The notes below the pieces were generated by a model. The model did no database searches. It was not told where the DNA came from and saw nothing but the letters and a program-made list of their open reading frames with translations. Below are positions 1 to 7,963 of a stretch of 64,000 bases of DNA, piece after piece. Position numbers and translations under genes: made by a program. The first letter of the stretch is position 1, and each line of letters begins with the position of its first letter. The stretch lies in NCBI GenBank assembly GCA_937929935.1, contig CALFUL010000024.1, forward strand, positions 1 to 64,000, in the 5' to 3' direction. This DNA comes from an uncultured Flavobacteriaceae bacterium. Lineage in GTDB: Bacteria > Bacteroidota > Bacteroidia > Flavobacteriales > Flavobacteriaceae.

Positions 1-84
1 TGGATAGGGCGGTCAAAGTGAGCCACCTCGGGCGGATGAAAGTGAGCATAGCAAATCAAGTGCTCAAAATCGATTCTATTTAGG
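1..84. repeat. IS21 left terminal repeat region
   Basis: Holds the left copies of three inverted-repeat segments matching 2432-2517: ggcggtcaaagtgagccacc (8-27), gagcatagca (44-53) and aaaatcgattctattt (about 66-81). These are the expected transposase-binding repeats. The window starts at or just inside the element's left tip. Confidence 0.8.
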
Positions 85-91
85 TTTAAAA

Positions 92-823
92 TTAGTGTTT
101 ATTTCTTAGTTTTTTTCGCATTGATTCTCCTTTAATATTAATTCGATGAGCAGAATGTACCAATCTATCTAAAATGGCATCTGCAATGGTCTGTTCTCCA
201 ATTATTTCATGCCAAGCCTCTACAGGTAATTGTGATGCTATAATTGTGCTTCTTTTGCCATGTCTGTCTTCAATAATTTCCATAAAGGAGTGTCTGTTAA
301 GTGTGTCTAAGGCTTTTAGCCCAAAGTCATCGAGTATTAATAAATCTTGCCTTTCCAATCGATTTATCTGTTTGACATATGAGCCATCTGCTTTTGATGT
401 TTTGAGCATGGTAAAGAGTTTATTGGCATTGAAGTACATCACTCTAAAACCTTGTGAACATGCCTGATGTCCCATAGCTGAAGCTAAATAACTTTTGCCT
501 ACGCCAGTACTTCCGGTAATCAAAATATTCTCTTTTTTCTTTATAAAGTCACAGCTTGCAAAACGTTGCACTTGATTTTTATCAAGGTTTCTAGATTTAT
601 CATAATCAATGTTCTCCATCACTGCGCTATATCTGAACCTCGCTGTTTTGGTTAGTCTCTCAATTTTTCGATTCTGTCTATCATCCCATTCAGACTGCAT
701 CAGATATGCAATGAGTTCATCATTGGTGTATTCAATACTATCTGAAGACAAGCTGGTGTTAAAGGCTCTTATCATACCGTAAAGCCTTAATTGTTTCATT
801 TGATCTAATGTTTGTGTATTCAT
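92..823 (-). CDS. istB: IS21 helper ATPase IstB
   Basis: AAA+ ATPase that assists the IstA transposase by remodelling target DNA. A Walker A motif GSTGVGKS is at residues 104-111 and a Walker B motif LLILDDFG at about 161-168; both are standard for IstB/DnaC-like proteins. The 243-residue length is typical for IstB. It starts 25 nt after the istA stop on the same strand, so the two are probably co-transcribed. No frameshift or premature stop is visible. DnaC is the main look-alike, but adjacency to istA and the terminal repeats settles the call. Confidence 0.95.
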   Translation of the reverse strand: MNTQTLDQMKQLRLYGMIRAFNTSLSSDSIEYTNDELIAYLMQSEWDDRQNRKIERLTKTARFRYSAVMENIDYDKSRNLDKNQVQRFASCDFIKKKENILITGSTGVGKSYLASAMGHQACSQGFRVMYFNANKLFTMLKTSKADGSYVKQINRLERQDLLILDDFGLKALDTLNRHSFMEIIEDRHGKRSTIIASQLPVEAWHEIIGEQTIADAILDRLVHSAHRINIKGESMRKKLRNKH

Positions 824-848
824 ATACTTAATTTTGATTTATTGATTT

Positions 849-2393
849 CTATTTATAGTAGTTTCCTCCTCTGATATTATGGTGGTCAGGTATTTCAATC
901 TGTTCTTCAAGGTTTTCATCAAGTTTATCCCAACCCTTTTTTAAGATTCTATTGATCATGTTATAATTGTAGGCTTGATACCCTAATGCTCTTTTACAAG
1001 CATTGTTCAATCTTTCATTGCCCACTTTCTTGGCTAGATGCAGTATGCCCAAGCATGATTTATAAGATTGTTCAGGGTGTTGTTTCTTATCTAGAATGGC
1101 CATAATATATTCTTTGCAATGACTGCCAATATTCGCCGCCCAGGCAATGAACTTTTCCGAGTTCCATTCGCTTATGAACTGATGATGTGAGGGCATATGC
1201 TCTTTTACTGTGGTGTACCCATATTTCTTTTTCTCTCTAGCATGTGCTGCAAGTCGTTCTTGTTTATGGAATATTTCTACTAGACTATTGGAGAAGATAA
1301 CTTTGACGTGTTTGCCTAAATGCTGATAGGGAACGCTATAATAATGTTTGTCTTTACTTAAGTATATATGACTATTCTTGTGAACAGTAGCTTTTGCGTA
1401 CGATTTAATCTCATAACGCTTTACTGGTAATGGTTTTAATTCTATACTTTCAATTTCTTTGAACAGGGAATATCTTGAATACTCCCTACCTCTAAATGAC
1501 ATGTTATTATGCGTTTCTAAGAGTTTTAGTACGGCTTTATTTAAGTCTTTTTGATTGTGAAAGGTCTGGTTTCTTAGCGGTGCGAATACCCTTGTATAGA
1601 TAATGCGTACCGCATTCTCAACAATAGCCTTATCTCTTGGTTTGTAGGCTCGTGTTGGCAGTACAGCCGTTTCATAATGCTCTGCAAAATCCGCAAAGGT
1701 CTCATTGACCTTGGGTTCATATCGGCTACTTTTTGTTACAGCAGCCCTCAGATTATCAGGTACTAAAGCTTGGGGTACACCGCCATAGAACCAAAGCGCA
1801 TTTTCTACGCAGGTAATAAAATCTTCTTTTCTTTGGCTCTCACGTGCTTCTACATAGGTATATTGACTACTGCCTAGCACACATACAAATACTTCTAAAT
1901 CTTGTATTTCTCCAGTATGTTTATCTACAATATGAAGTTTCTTGCCCGTATAATCAATGAACAGTTTATCGCCTGCTTTATGGGTAAAGTGCATCACAGG
2001 GGATACCTCTTTGCACCACTCACGATACCAATACCTGAACTGTGATAACTTAAACCCATCGGGGTGCTTATCATAATATTCTTGCCACAAAAGCTGTTTG
2101 GTTACCCCTGTTTTACGAAGCTCTTTATCGAAGTAAGGAAAGTACCTTTCTAAGGTCAATAACTGCTGACTCTTAGCTTTACGGTTTGATTTGAAGAGTT
2201 TGTGCAACTCTTCTAAAGTCATTTCTGAGACTTCATAACTGGTAAGACGATAACGCTTGAAAAAATCAATATACTTGGTTACTGTATTTCTAGAAAGACC
2301 AAGCTGCTTACTTATCTGGCGCTTGCTCACACCAGAACTATATAACTTATAAATTCGTTTTACTTTTCGCATTTCTATTTGTGTGTTGGCCAT
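849..2393 (-). CDS. istA: IS21 family transposase IstA
   Basis: DDE transposase that cuts and joins the element ends. An N-terminal helix-turn-helix lies at about residues 18-40 (SKRQISKQLGLSRNTVTKY). The integrase core has candidate catalytic acids Asp147 (FIDYTG), Asp213 (VPDNLRAAV) and Glu259 (KAIVENAV). The length of 514 residues is normal for IstA. It precedes istB and its start lies just inside the right terminal repeats. It appears full length. Confidence 0.95.
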   Translation of the reverse strand: MANTQIEMRKVKRIYKLYSSGVSKRQISKQLGLSRNTVTKYIDFFKRYRLTSYEVSEMTLEELHKLFKSNRKAKSQQLLTLERYFPYFDKELRKTGVTKQLLWQEYYDKHPDGFKLSQFRYWYREWCKEVSPVMHFTHKAGDKLFIDYTGKKLHIVDKHTGEIQDLEVFVCVLGSSQYTYVEARESQRKEDFITCVENALWFYGGVPQALVPDNLRAAVTKSSRYEPKVNETFADFAEHYETAVLPTRAYKPRDKAIVENAVRIIYTRVFAPLRNQTFHNQKDLNKAVLKLLETHNNMSFRGREYSRYSLFKEIESIELKPLPVKRYEIKSYAKATVHKNSHIYLSKDKHYYSVPYQHLGKHVKVIFSNSLVEIFHKQERLAAHAREKKKYGYTTVKEHMPSHHQFISEWNSEKFIAWAANIGSHCKEYIMAILDKKQHPEQSYKSCLGILHLAKKVGNERLNNACKRALGYQAYNYNMINRILKKGWDKLDENLEEQIEIPDHHNIRGGNYYK

Positions 2394-2431
2394 AATCTTT
2401 TTGACAAAAAAAGACTATTGACTTAACCTTC

Positions 2432-2520
2432 AAATAGAATCGATTTTTAGTGGTTCACTTTAATCCGCTGTGCTATGCTCAATTTGAACCGCCGTGGGTG
2501 GTTCACTTTAATCCGCCGCA
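2432..2520. repeat. IS21 right terminal repeat region
   Basis: The motif tggttcactttaatccgc occurs at 2451-2468 and again at 2499-2516, with a degenerate copy around 2480-2493. The inverted counterparts lie at 1-84. The end supplies the last codons and stop of the truncated lipoprotein gene to its right. Confidence 0.82.
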
Positions 2521-2930
2521 GGTGGTATACTATGTCCGTTTTTTGCACCAGAGTATTTATATTTTCCAAATACGTTATTATTTACTGTATCAAGATGTTG
2601 TTCTGGTATAAAACCAATAATTTTTCTGATTTTTCTTCGGTTTTCATCTTTAAGTAAAGAATCTCTATTTTTATCCTCTATTACACTTTCATAAAAAATC
2701 AGATAGTTCTGTTCTTGTAATGAATCAACTTTAGCTGAAACATCATTGAAAAATTCTTTTCTTCCTATGTGATGCATATTGATAAAGGCTATTTCTTTAT
2801 TCCCGTTCGAAAGATTATCTATTTTAACTTTTTCGTCGAAAGCACCCATATCATTTAATGCCGAGTTAAGTATTAATGATACACAGGAAGAAGTAATTAA
2901 AAGTATTAATGATAGAGTAATTTTTTTCAT
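2511..2930 (-). pseudogene. Lipoprotein gene truncated by the IS21 insertion
   Basis: The true start is the ATG at 2930 (a TTG two codons upstream is less likely). A lipoprotein signal ends in a lipobox-like LLITSSC. The body contains FINMHHIGRKEFFNDV and LIFYESV, which recall TraB/GumN-like hypothetical lipoproteins of Flavobacteriia; this is a resemblance from memory, not a proven assignment. Native sequence ends at about GHSIP. The next codons (PAAD, then TAA at 2508-2510) are read from the IS21 end, so the original C-terminus has been replaced and the missing part should lie left of position 1. The roughly 140-residue product is probably non-functional. Confidence 0.72.
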
Positions 2931-3098
2931 GTTCAATTTAGGTTTTTATAAAAAGTAAAGTATTTAACTTAAAAGGGTTTTACTAATTAATGCCAACAAT
3001 GGGATAGCATCAATGATGTTATCCTACTTATAAGTCTAAGTTAATAAATATTAGAAGAGAGACTTAATAGCCATTAAAACAATCCTTTAATTGAACTT

Positions 3099-3683
3099 TT
3101 ATGGTTTGAGTATTCTCTCTTCACAACTGAAGACCTCTAATAGAAGGTCTTCGTTTGAGTGTTCCTTTACAAGTGCTTTAAGTTTCTTGTTCTGCTTGGT
3201 ATGATGGTAAATTTCTGTCAATAAATACCTTATCCCTTGATTATCGTTGGGGTTATATTGCATTAATTTTAGAAAAAGGTTTTCAGCTCTCTCTAAATTG
3301 TGGCGCCTCATGAATTCTAAGCCAAGTATTTGCAGTGATCTCAGGAAAGGTCGATTTTCAAGAATTAGCCAGAGTAATTTGTCTTCATTGTGATTGAATG
3401 AATCAGGGAACGAATCCAACCCAATCAGATACGCAGTTATGGCATACTGTAAAGCTTGTTCCGTTTTGTTCTGGTTCCTAGAGCTAATACTCAAATGATT
3501 GTAAGCATCAATATGGCAGTCAGGAAATTTCCTGATTATTCTATTAAGACCAATTTGTGCTAGGTCTTCATCATAATCAATTTGCTCAACACTTTGGTAG
3601 TAATCATCCATCACGGATTCCATTTCTTTAGGAAAATAAAATGTCCAATCCTCTGAGAAATCTTTTTGTACCTCGGGTTTCAT
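3099..3683 (-). CDS. TPR-like (ST7-type) hypothetical protein
   Basis: A 194-residue soluble protein without signal peptide or membrane segment. It is predicted helical, with TPR-like segments at about residues 60-90 (alternating HLSISSRNQNKTEQALQYAI) and 118-160 (LEFMRRHNLERAENLFLKLM then NPNDNQGIRYLL). The phrase NPNDNQG-RYLL is characteristic of ST7-like TPR proteins. Function is unknown; TPRs normally mediate protein contacts. It sits between the IS-truncated gene and the abi gene, about 48 nt downstream of abi on the same strand, so it could be co-transcribed with abi. I do not know whether it takes part in defence. Confidence 0.7.
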   Translation of the reverse strand: MKPEVQKDFSEDWTFYFPKEMESVMDDYYQSVEQIDYDEDLAQIGLNRIIRKFPDCHIDAYNHLSISSRNQNKTEQALQYAITAYLIGLDSFPDSFNHNEDKLLWLILENRPFLRSLQILGLEFMRRHNLERAENLFLKLMQYNPNDNQGIRYLLTEIYHHTKQNKKLKALVKEHSNEDLLLEVFSCEERILKP

Positions 3684-3731
3684 ATTATCCTTTATTTAAA
3701 CTTTTTTTGTAATTAAATAACTCATCTATTG

Positions 3732-4646
3732 TCATTGATTCCATAGTGGTTCGTTAAACCAGTCTGGTTTCATTCCTAAAGCACCGGGATCTACATTATT
3801 ATATTTAACGAATAAGCCATTTAGCTGTTCTCTGAAATCATTCTGAGGTTGAATTATATTTATCAAATATTTCATTAGGCACATATGCACGTACAGCTTG
3901 CTAAATTCGTGTTGCTTTGGAATGTTCACATCTGTTGTTATCCAAGCAAATGGTGGTTTTGGTAATATTTTTACTGTTCCAGGTAAATTCCGATTCCAAA
4001 GTCTTGAATGATGCGCACAATAATTTCTTATTTGGGCAATAGATTGTAACCAGCTTGGCAAATACGTATGATTTACAGCTCCTAGTTCTTTAGCAATTAA
4101 ATCCTTAGACTTTACAGTTGGTTTTAAATTACCATATAGTTTAGATAACGCACCAAAACTTGTTTGCTCCAAAGATTTCCAAGCTGGTGGAAAGCGCTTA
4201 TCATCTCTATGGTTTTTAAAATGGTTTTTGATTGTAACATCCTTGGACCTTTCTAACTCTTCCTGCAAATTAGATAATGTTTTGACCAAAGCCATACTGT
4301 TACTGAATAGTTCAAAGTTTTGAAACCACCACGGATCGAATTCATGTGAAAGATGATAAATAAGTTTGGTACGTAAACTAATTTCGATTTTTTCTATCAC
4401 ATCAAACAGTAGCAACCGTAATTCAGCGTCAAAATTATAGAGGGCGACAACATCTTTAAATTTGCTATTTGTTTTAAAAATATGCTTTTCTTTATCTGAT
4501 TGCATTACATACCAATACTCTCCTAATCGATAATAACTAATATTAGATAGATATTTAGCTGCAAGATTTGTATTCGGAATGTCTAAACCTCTTTCTTGAA
4601 GCTGTACAATTTGCTCTTCTATGGTAAGTGCCTTTTTGCTAAACAT
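3732..4646 (-). CDS. Abi_2 (AbiD/AbiF-type) HEPN abortive-infection protein
   Basis: A 304-residue soluble protein of the Abi_2 family, to which AbiD and AbiF belong. Seen in sequence: the N-terminal SYYRL signature at 37-41; conserved acidic/aromatic helices at about 66-110; and near the C-terminus IRNYCAHHSRLWN with Arg207-x4-His212, the RX4-6H motif of HEPN ribonucleases. Family knowledge: such proteins abort phage infection by RNA cleavage, and AbiF-type HEPN proteins have been proposed as relatives of Cas13. The upstream 290 nt carry a structured RNA candidate (4675-4743), as reported for abiF loci. It lies in an accessory patch beside an IS21 element. The family call is firm; activity and RNA partnership are inference. 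Confidence 0.9.
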   Translation of the reverse strand: MFSKKALTIEEQIVQLQERGLDIPNTNLAAKYLSNISYYRLGEYWYVMQSDKEKHIFKTNSKFKDVVALYNFDAELRLLLFDVIEKIEISLRTKLIYHLSHEFDPWWFQNFELFSNSMALVKTLSNLQEELERSKDVTIKNHFKNHRDDKRFPPAWKSLEQTSFGALSKLYGNLKPTVKSKDLIAKELGAVNHTYLPSWLQSIAQIRNYCAHHSRLWNRNLPGTVKILPKPPFAWITTDVNIPKQHEFSKLYVHMCLMKYLINIIQPQNDFREQLNGLFVKYNNVDPGALGMKPDWFNEPLWNQ

Positions 4647-4674
4647 TTTTAGTTAATTATATTATTACTAAAAA

Positions 4675-4706
4675 TAAAAAGGGTCATAAAGCAAAAGACA
4701 CACCCT
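4675..4706 (-). terminator. Possible weak terminator or attenuator between RNA and abi
   Basis: Minus-strand agggt (4706-4702) and accct (4684-4680) can form a 5-bp stem directly followed by ttttt-a-ttttt. The same agggt is part of the main hairpin's 3' side, so the two structures would compete. Weak stem with a large loop; speculative. Confidence 0.35.
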
Positions 4707-4743
4707 GGGACGCTGTTCTTAAGGGTAGCGTGGTGTGTACTGT
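4675..4743 (-). ncRNA. Candidate abiF-associated structured RNA
   Basis: On the minus strand, just upstream of the abi gene. A long hairpin is formed by acacaccacgct (4738-4727) pairing with agcgt (4714-4710) and ggtgtgt (4704-4698), leaving a five-nt bulge (cccag, 4709-4705) and a twelve-nt loop (4726-4715). A perfect TANNTTTG promoter element at 4757-4750 would start transcription near 4743, right at the 5' foot of the hairpin. Downstream, agggt (4706-4702) can alternatively pair with accct (4684-4680), which is followed by ttttt-a-ttttt, a terminator-like arrangement. Known: a conserved RNA motif has been described upstream of abiF genes. Not checked against that covariance model. Boundaries are approximate. 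Confidence 0.6.
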
Positions 4744-4749
4744 TACCTA

Positions 4750-4757
4750 CAAAACTA
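4750..4757 (-). promoter_or_regulatory. Bacteroidota -7 element (TAGTTTTG) for the RNA and abi
   Basis: TAGTTTTG on the minus strand is an exact match to TANNTTTG. It places a start site about 6-8 nt downstream, at the foot of the hairpin RNA. No clear TTTG-type -33 box is visible upstream. Confidence 0.5.
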
Positions 4758-4936
4758 CATATTTTATCACTTATTGTATTGCTTTTTAACATATTTTAAT
4801 TTAAATAGGTGGTATCTGTAGTATCTAAAAACGATTCTGTTATGCTTTTGAACTTTAGGCCTTTTTCGTTTAAATCATTTGTATATTACGTTTCTTGATA
4901 AGTACCAATGGGGCGAACTTGATTTTGTAAACAAGA

Positions 4937-6397
4937 CTAGTTAGCGTTTAATTTTTCCTTTATTTGAATAAGGGCACTTTGATCAAAAACTTTTCCTTGT
5001 TTGATTACCGTGTTTATCTTTTTGGTGTTGTTGATGTCTTCTAAGGGGTTGGCATCAAGTATTAGTAAATCAGCCCACATCGATTCTTTTATTGACCCTA
5101 GGCTATCTTCTAAATTAAAATATTTCGCCGGATTTATAGTGGCTGTTTTTAAGGCATCTTCAGTTGACATGCCTACATCTTCAACCAAAACCGCAAGTTC
5201 TTCATGAAGGCTTAAACCTGGCGTTAAAAGTGCGATGGGCGTATCAGTGCCTGCCATAATCGGAATTCCGGTGTCATGAATCTTTTTAACCATCATTGAA
5301 TTCCATTCATTCCATGCTACTTTAGAAGCAGGAGTTTCGGCTGTCATTAATTGCTCTGTAGCTTTTTGCCAAATTGATTTTATAGTATTTGGTATGAGCT
5401 TGTAGCTTTCTTGCCAATCAGCTCTTTGATAATATTTTCTGCTACCCATGGTATTCAAAGCCTGTGTGGGTATTTGCCAAGTATCATTCTTTTTGAATAC
5501 AGCGAGCACTTCATCAGCTCGTTCAGCATTGTAATTTTTAACCGCTATTTCACGCTGAGCCGTATGAATTGATGAACGTAATTCGCCGCCTGAAAGGTTG
5601 TTTTTGTTTTTGAGCATTTCTTTTCGTTCTGTCCAAAGTTCAGCCGCATTTGAGGCACATGAAATTTCTAAATTTCGCATGTGCTCAATGCTATTCATGC
5701 CCAAATTAGAGGCGCTAATAGCATCCATGCTTAACGGAATATGCCCCGTTACTTTTAAGTTGTTTTTTTGACCCAGTTCCATAATTTTTTCAAACTGCTG
5801 AGGCGTCAACATTTCGTATGCTTTTAATAAATCAACATTTTTACCTAGTAGCACGTCTATTTGTTCAGTTACGGCATCAACTGAATTTAAACCCACAGAA
5901 AGTTCAGGATGGGTTGCATCACTGCCATCATACACATTAGGCGCTCCGTCTAACAAAGGTCCTGCCATCATCACACGTGGTGCATTCAGTGGATCAGCTA
6001 CCGCTTTGTCTTTCCATAGTTTTACAAAATCAACCTTACCACCTGTATCACGAACACTGGTAATGCCGTGTGCTAAGAACAAATCAAACATACTGGGTGC
6101 CATTTCTTCTATATAGGCAAAATGAACGTGTGCATCCCATAAACCGGGGATCAAATATTTTCCTGTTCCGTCAATGATGGTGTTTTCTTCGGATAATTGA
6201 AGCTCAGATGTTGCTTTTATTTTAAGGATTTTGCCATCCTTTAAAACAAGCGTTTGATGCTCTTTTAAACCTTCAACAGGATCAATTGTAGTTATATTTT
6301 CAATGCAAATAACGTCTTCAAAAAAAGTGCCTTTAGGTTGGCAACCAATAAAAGCCAAAATAAATCATACGCTTAGAATCTTGATAGCATTTTTCAT
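4937..6397 (-). pseudogene. Amidohydrolase lipoprotein with an in-frame TGA in the signal peptide
   Basis: Amidohydrolase-superfamily metal hydrolase, imidazolonepropionase/prolidase-like. The ATG at 6397 begins MKNAIKILSV, then comes TGA at 6367-6365, then FILAFIGC, an otherwise normal lipoprotein signal with lipobox. The rest is open for about 470 codons: HVH metal ligands in WDAHVHF, a Lys in LLKAYE, His in VTGHIP and SIEHMRN, and Asp in AGTDTP. A TTG three codons after the stop could restart translation but would lose most of the signal peptide. It is therefore either a recent nonsense mutation, a recoded/readthrough codon, or a sequence error. It lies 26 nt downstream of the MFS gene, so probably an operon for uptake and hydrolysis of an amide or dipeptide-like compound. 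Confidence 0.75.
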
Positions 6398-6423
6398 ACC
6401 TGTATAAAGTTTACATTTAATTA

Positions 6424-7785
6424 TTAATGACCAGAAATAGATTCAGCTGCACCTTCAACATTTTTATTTTTCAACCAAAAGTATAAGATGGTAAATAGAA
6501 CAATAAGAATAGCCGGGAATAAGGTCATGGTTTCTAGAGTTTGCTGACCAGACTCAAGAATAACATTGTCAATTGATGCCTGAATATTATCAGCACTAGT
6601 ATTCAGAAGGTTTGCTGCATTTTCAGTGTTTTCGCCGGTATCAAATACTTTTTTTCCTTCATTAAAAACCTCACCAGAAACGCCCAATAGCGCATTTGCT
6701 TTTTCATCAACATCTTTATCAATCCACCTGCCAATTATAGGTTGAAAAATAGTATTGGCAAACATACCAACAGCACCAATTACTGACATACCAAGGGCAC
6801 CACTTTTGGGTACTTTAGTCGCCACTAAACCAATCATGTTAGGCCAGAAATAAGCAATACCTAGTGCGAATACAATAGCAGCAACATAAGCCATTCCGCC
6901 TGTTTGTGTACTAAAAAGATAAATACCAATTGTTGCCAGTACAGCGGATCCTAAAAGAACACCTGTTTGGTTAAATTTAGCAACCATATCGCCACCGAAG
7001 TAACGGGCTACAGCCATCAAACCTGCCGTTAATGCTAGAATGATCATAGGGTGTGCACCACTTTTTGAAAGAATCAATCCTACCCATTGATTCGGGCCGA
7101 ATTCTGAAATCGCGGTTAAAGACATACAAATGGCAATAAACAAGAATAAGGGTGTTGCCATTGATTTTAAATTGCCAACAATAGTGGCCGCTTCTTGAAC
7201 TTTAGCTTTTGGCCAATCTTGGCCAAAAAATAAATAGGCATAAATGAAGGTTGGTATAAGTAAAAGCCAAACCTGACTTTGGCCTAGAATATACATATCG
7301 GTCATGAAACCAGATAACAAACTCCCAACCGCTATACCGCCAGGAAACCACATATGAAACCTGTTCAGCATCTTACTCATTTTGTTACCTTCATAAGCAT
7401 CAGCAATCATGGGGTTACAAGCAGCTTCAGTACATCCGTTACCAAGACCAATCAATAAGTTAGCTATCAACAAGCCAATATAATTACCTGAGAAAATCAG
7501 CATAATGATTCCTATTGCATGAGCAAAAAATGCAAACTGCATAATAATTTTACCGCCTACTTTATGATAGATAAATCCGCCAATAACCATTGATATAGGA
7601 AATCCTAAAAACCACATTGAGGTAATAAGTCCGGCTTGTTTAGCAGATAACTCAAGTTCAGTTTTAAGTTGATCTAAAATTCCTGCCGCAATAGCAAATG
7701 AAAAAGCAGTGGTAATTAACGCAAAACAGCTAGCGTAAAACAGTCTATTTGCGTTTACTTTAGAGGAAAGAGATTCATTTTCCAT
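6424..7785 (-). CDS. MFS transporter
   Basis: A 453-residue Major Facilitator protein with about 12 transmembrane helices, beginning after a short polar N-terminus (first helix near FYASCFALITTAF). The loop after helix 2-3 (FLGFPISMVIGGFIYHKVGGK) fits the MFS signature region. Unusual: about 75 hydrophilic residues (from IDKDVDEKANALL to SGQQTLETM) separate the last two helices. The substrate cannot be read from sequence; pairing with an amidohydrolase suggests a small amide, peptide or nucleobase-like compound. It is upstream of the amidohydrolase on the same strand and divergent from the ridA-like gene. Confidence 0.85.
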   Translation of the reverse strand: MENESLSSKVNANRLFYASCFALITTAFSFAIAAGILDQLKTELELSAKQAGLITSMWFLGFPISMVIGGFIYHKVGGKIIMQFAFFAHAIGIIMLIFSGNYIGLLIANLLIGLGNGCTEAACNPMIADAYEGNKMSKMLNRFHMWFPGGIAVGSLLSGFMTDMYILGQSQVWLLLIPTFIYAYLFFGQDWPKAKVQEAATIVGNLKSMATPLFLFIAICMSLTAISEFGPNQWVGLILSKSGAHPMIILALTAGLMAVARYFGGDMVAKFNQTGVLLGSAVLATIGIYLFSTQTGGMAYVAAIVFALGIAYFWPNMIGLVATKVPKSGALGMSVIGAVGMFANTIFQPIIGRWIDKDVDEKANALLGVSGEVFNEGKKVFDTGENTENAANLLNTSADNIQASIDNVILESGQQTLETMTLFPAILIVLFTILYFWLKNKNVEGAAESISGH

Positions 7786-7963
7786 AATATATAAATATTG
7801 GTTTAGGTTATTTTTTTAGGTCTATAAGTTTACTTACTTTTTGGCTATTATCATAATTAATTTGCGCTTGTCTTACATGTTTTATGAAAAAAAGACAAAG
7901 ATTTTCATAATTTAGGAAGGATTTCAGTAATTGACTTTTTCAATTACCATTAAAAAATTGTTT

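Larger units (their letters stand above)
1..2520 (-). mobile_element. IS21-family insertion sequence
   Basis: A complete or nearly complete IS21-type element: istA and istB in the usual order on the minus strand, bounded by nested inverted repeats. The outer pair is about 8-27 against 2497-2517 (gcgg-(at)t-aaagtg-a/g-ccacc), the middle pair is gagcatagca at 44-53 against 2470-2479, and the inner pair is about 66-81 against 2432-2447. Multiple terminal repeats are typical of IS21. The right tip appears to be ...ccgccgCA at 2520, since family ends are TG...CA. The left tip may be the TG at position 1, so the target duplication cannot be checked inside the window. Both genes are open, so the element may be active. 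Confidence 0.88.

Noticed and set aside
92..823. IstB as a replication DnaC helicase loader.
   Set aside because: Adjacent istA and terminal repeats identify IS21.
2521..2528. ggtggtat next to the IS end also occurs at 4808-4815; considered as a target duplication.
   Set aside because: A target duplication must flank the other IS end at position 1, not lie 2.3 kb away; an 8-mer match is expected by chance.
2475..2657. Small plus-strand ORF across the IS21 end.
   Set aside because: Composed of terminal repeat and the reverse of the lipoprotein gene.
4779..4785. ttgcttt at 4779-4785 with aaagcaa at 4688-4694, as an outer stem of the abi RNA.
   Set aside because: The upstream arm lies before the predicted transcription start, so it would not be in the RNA.
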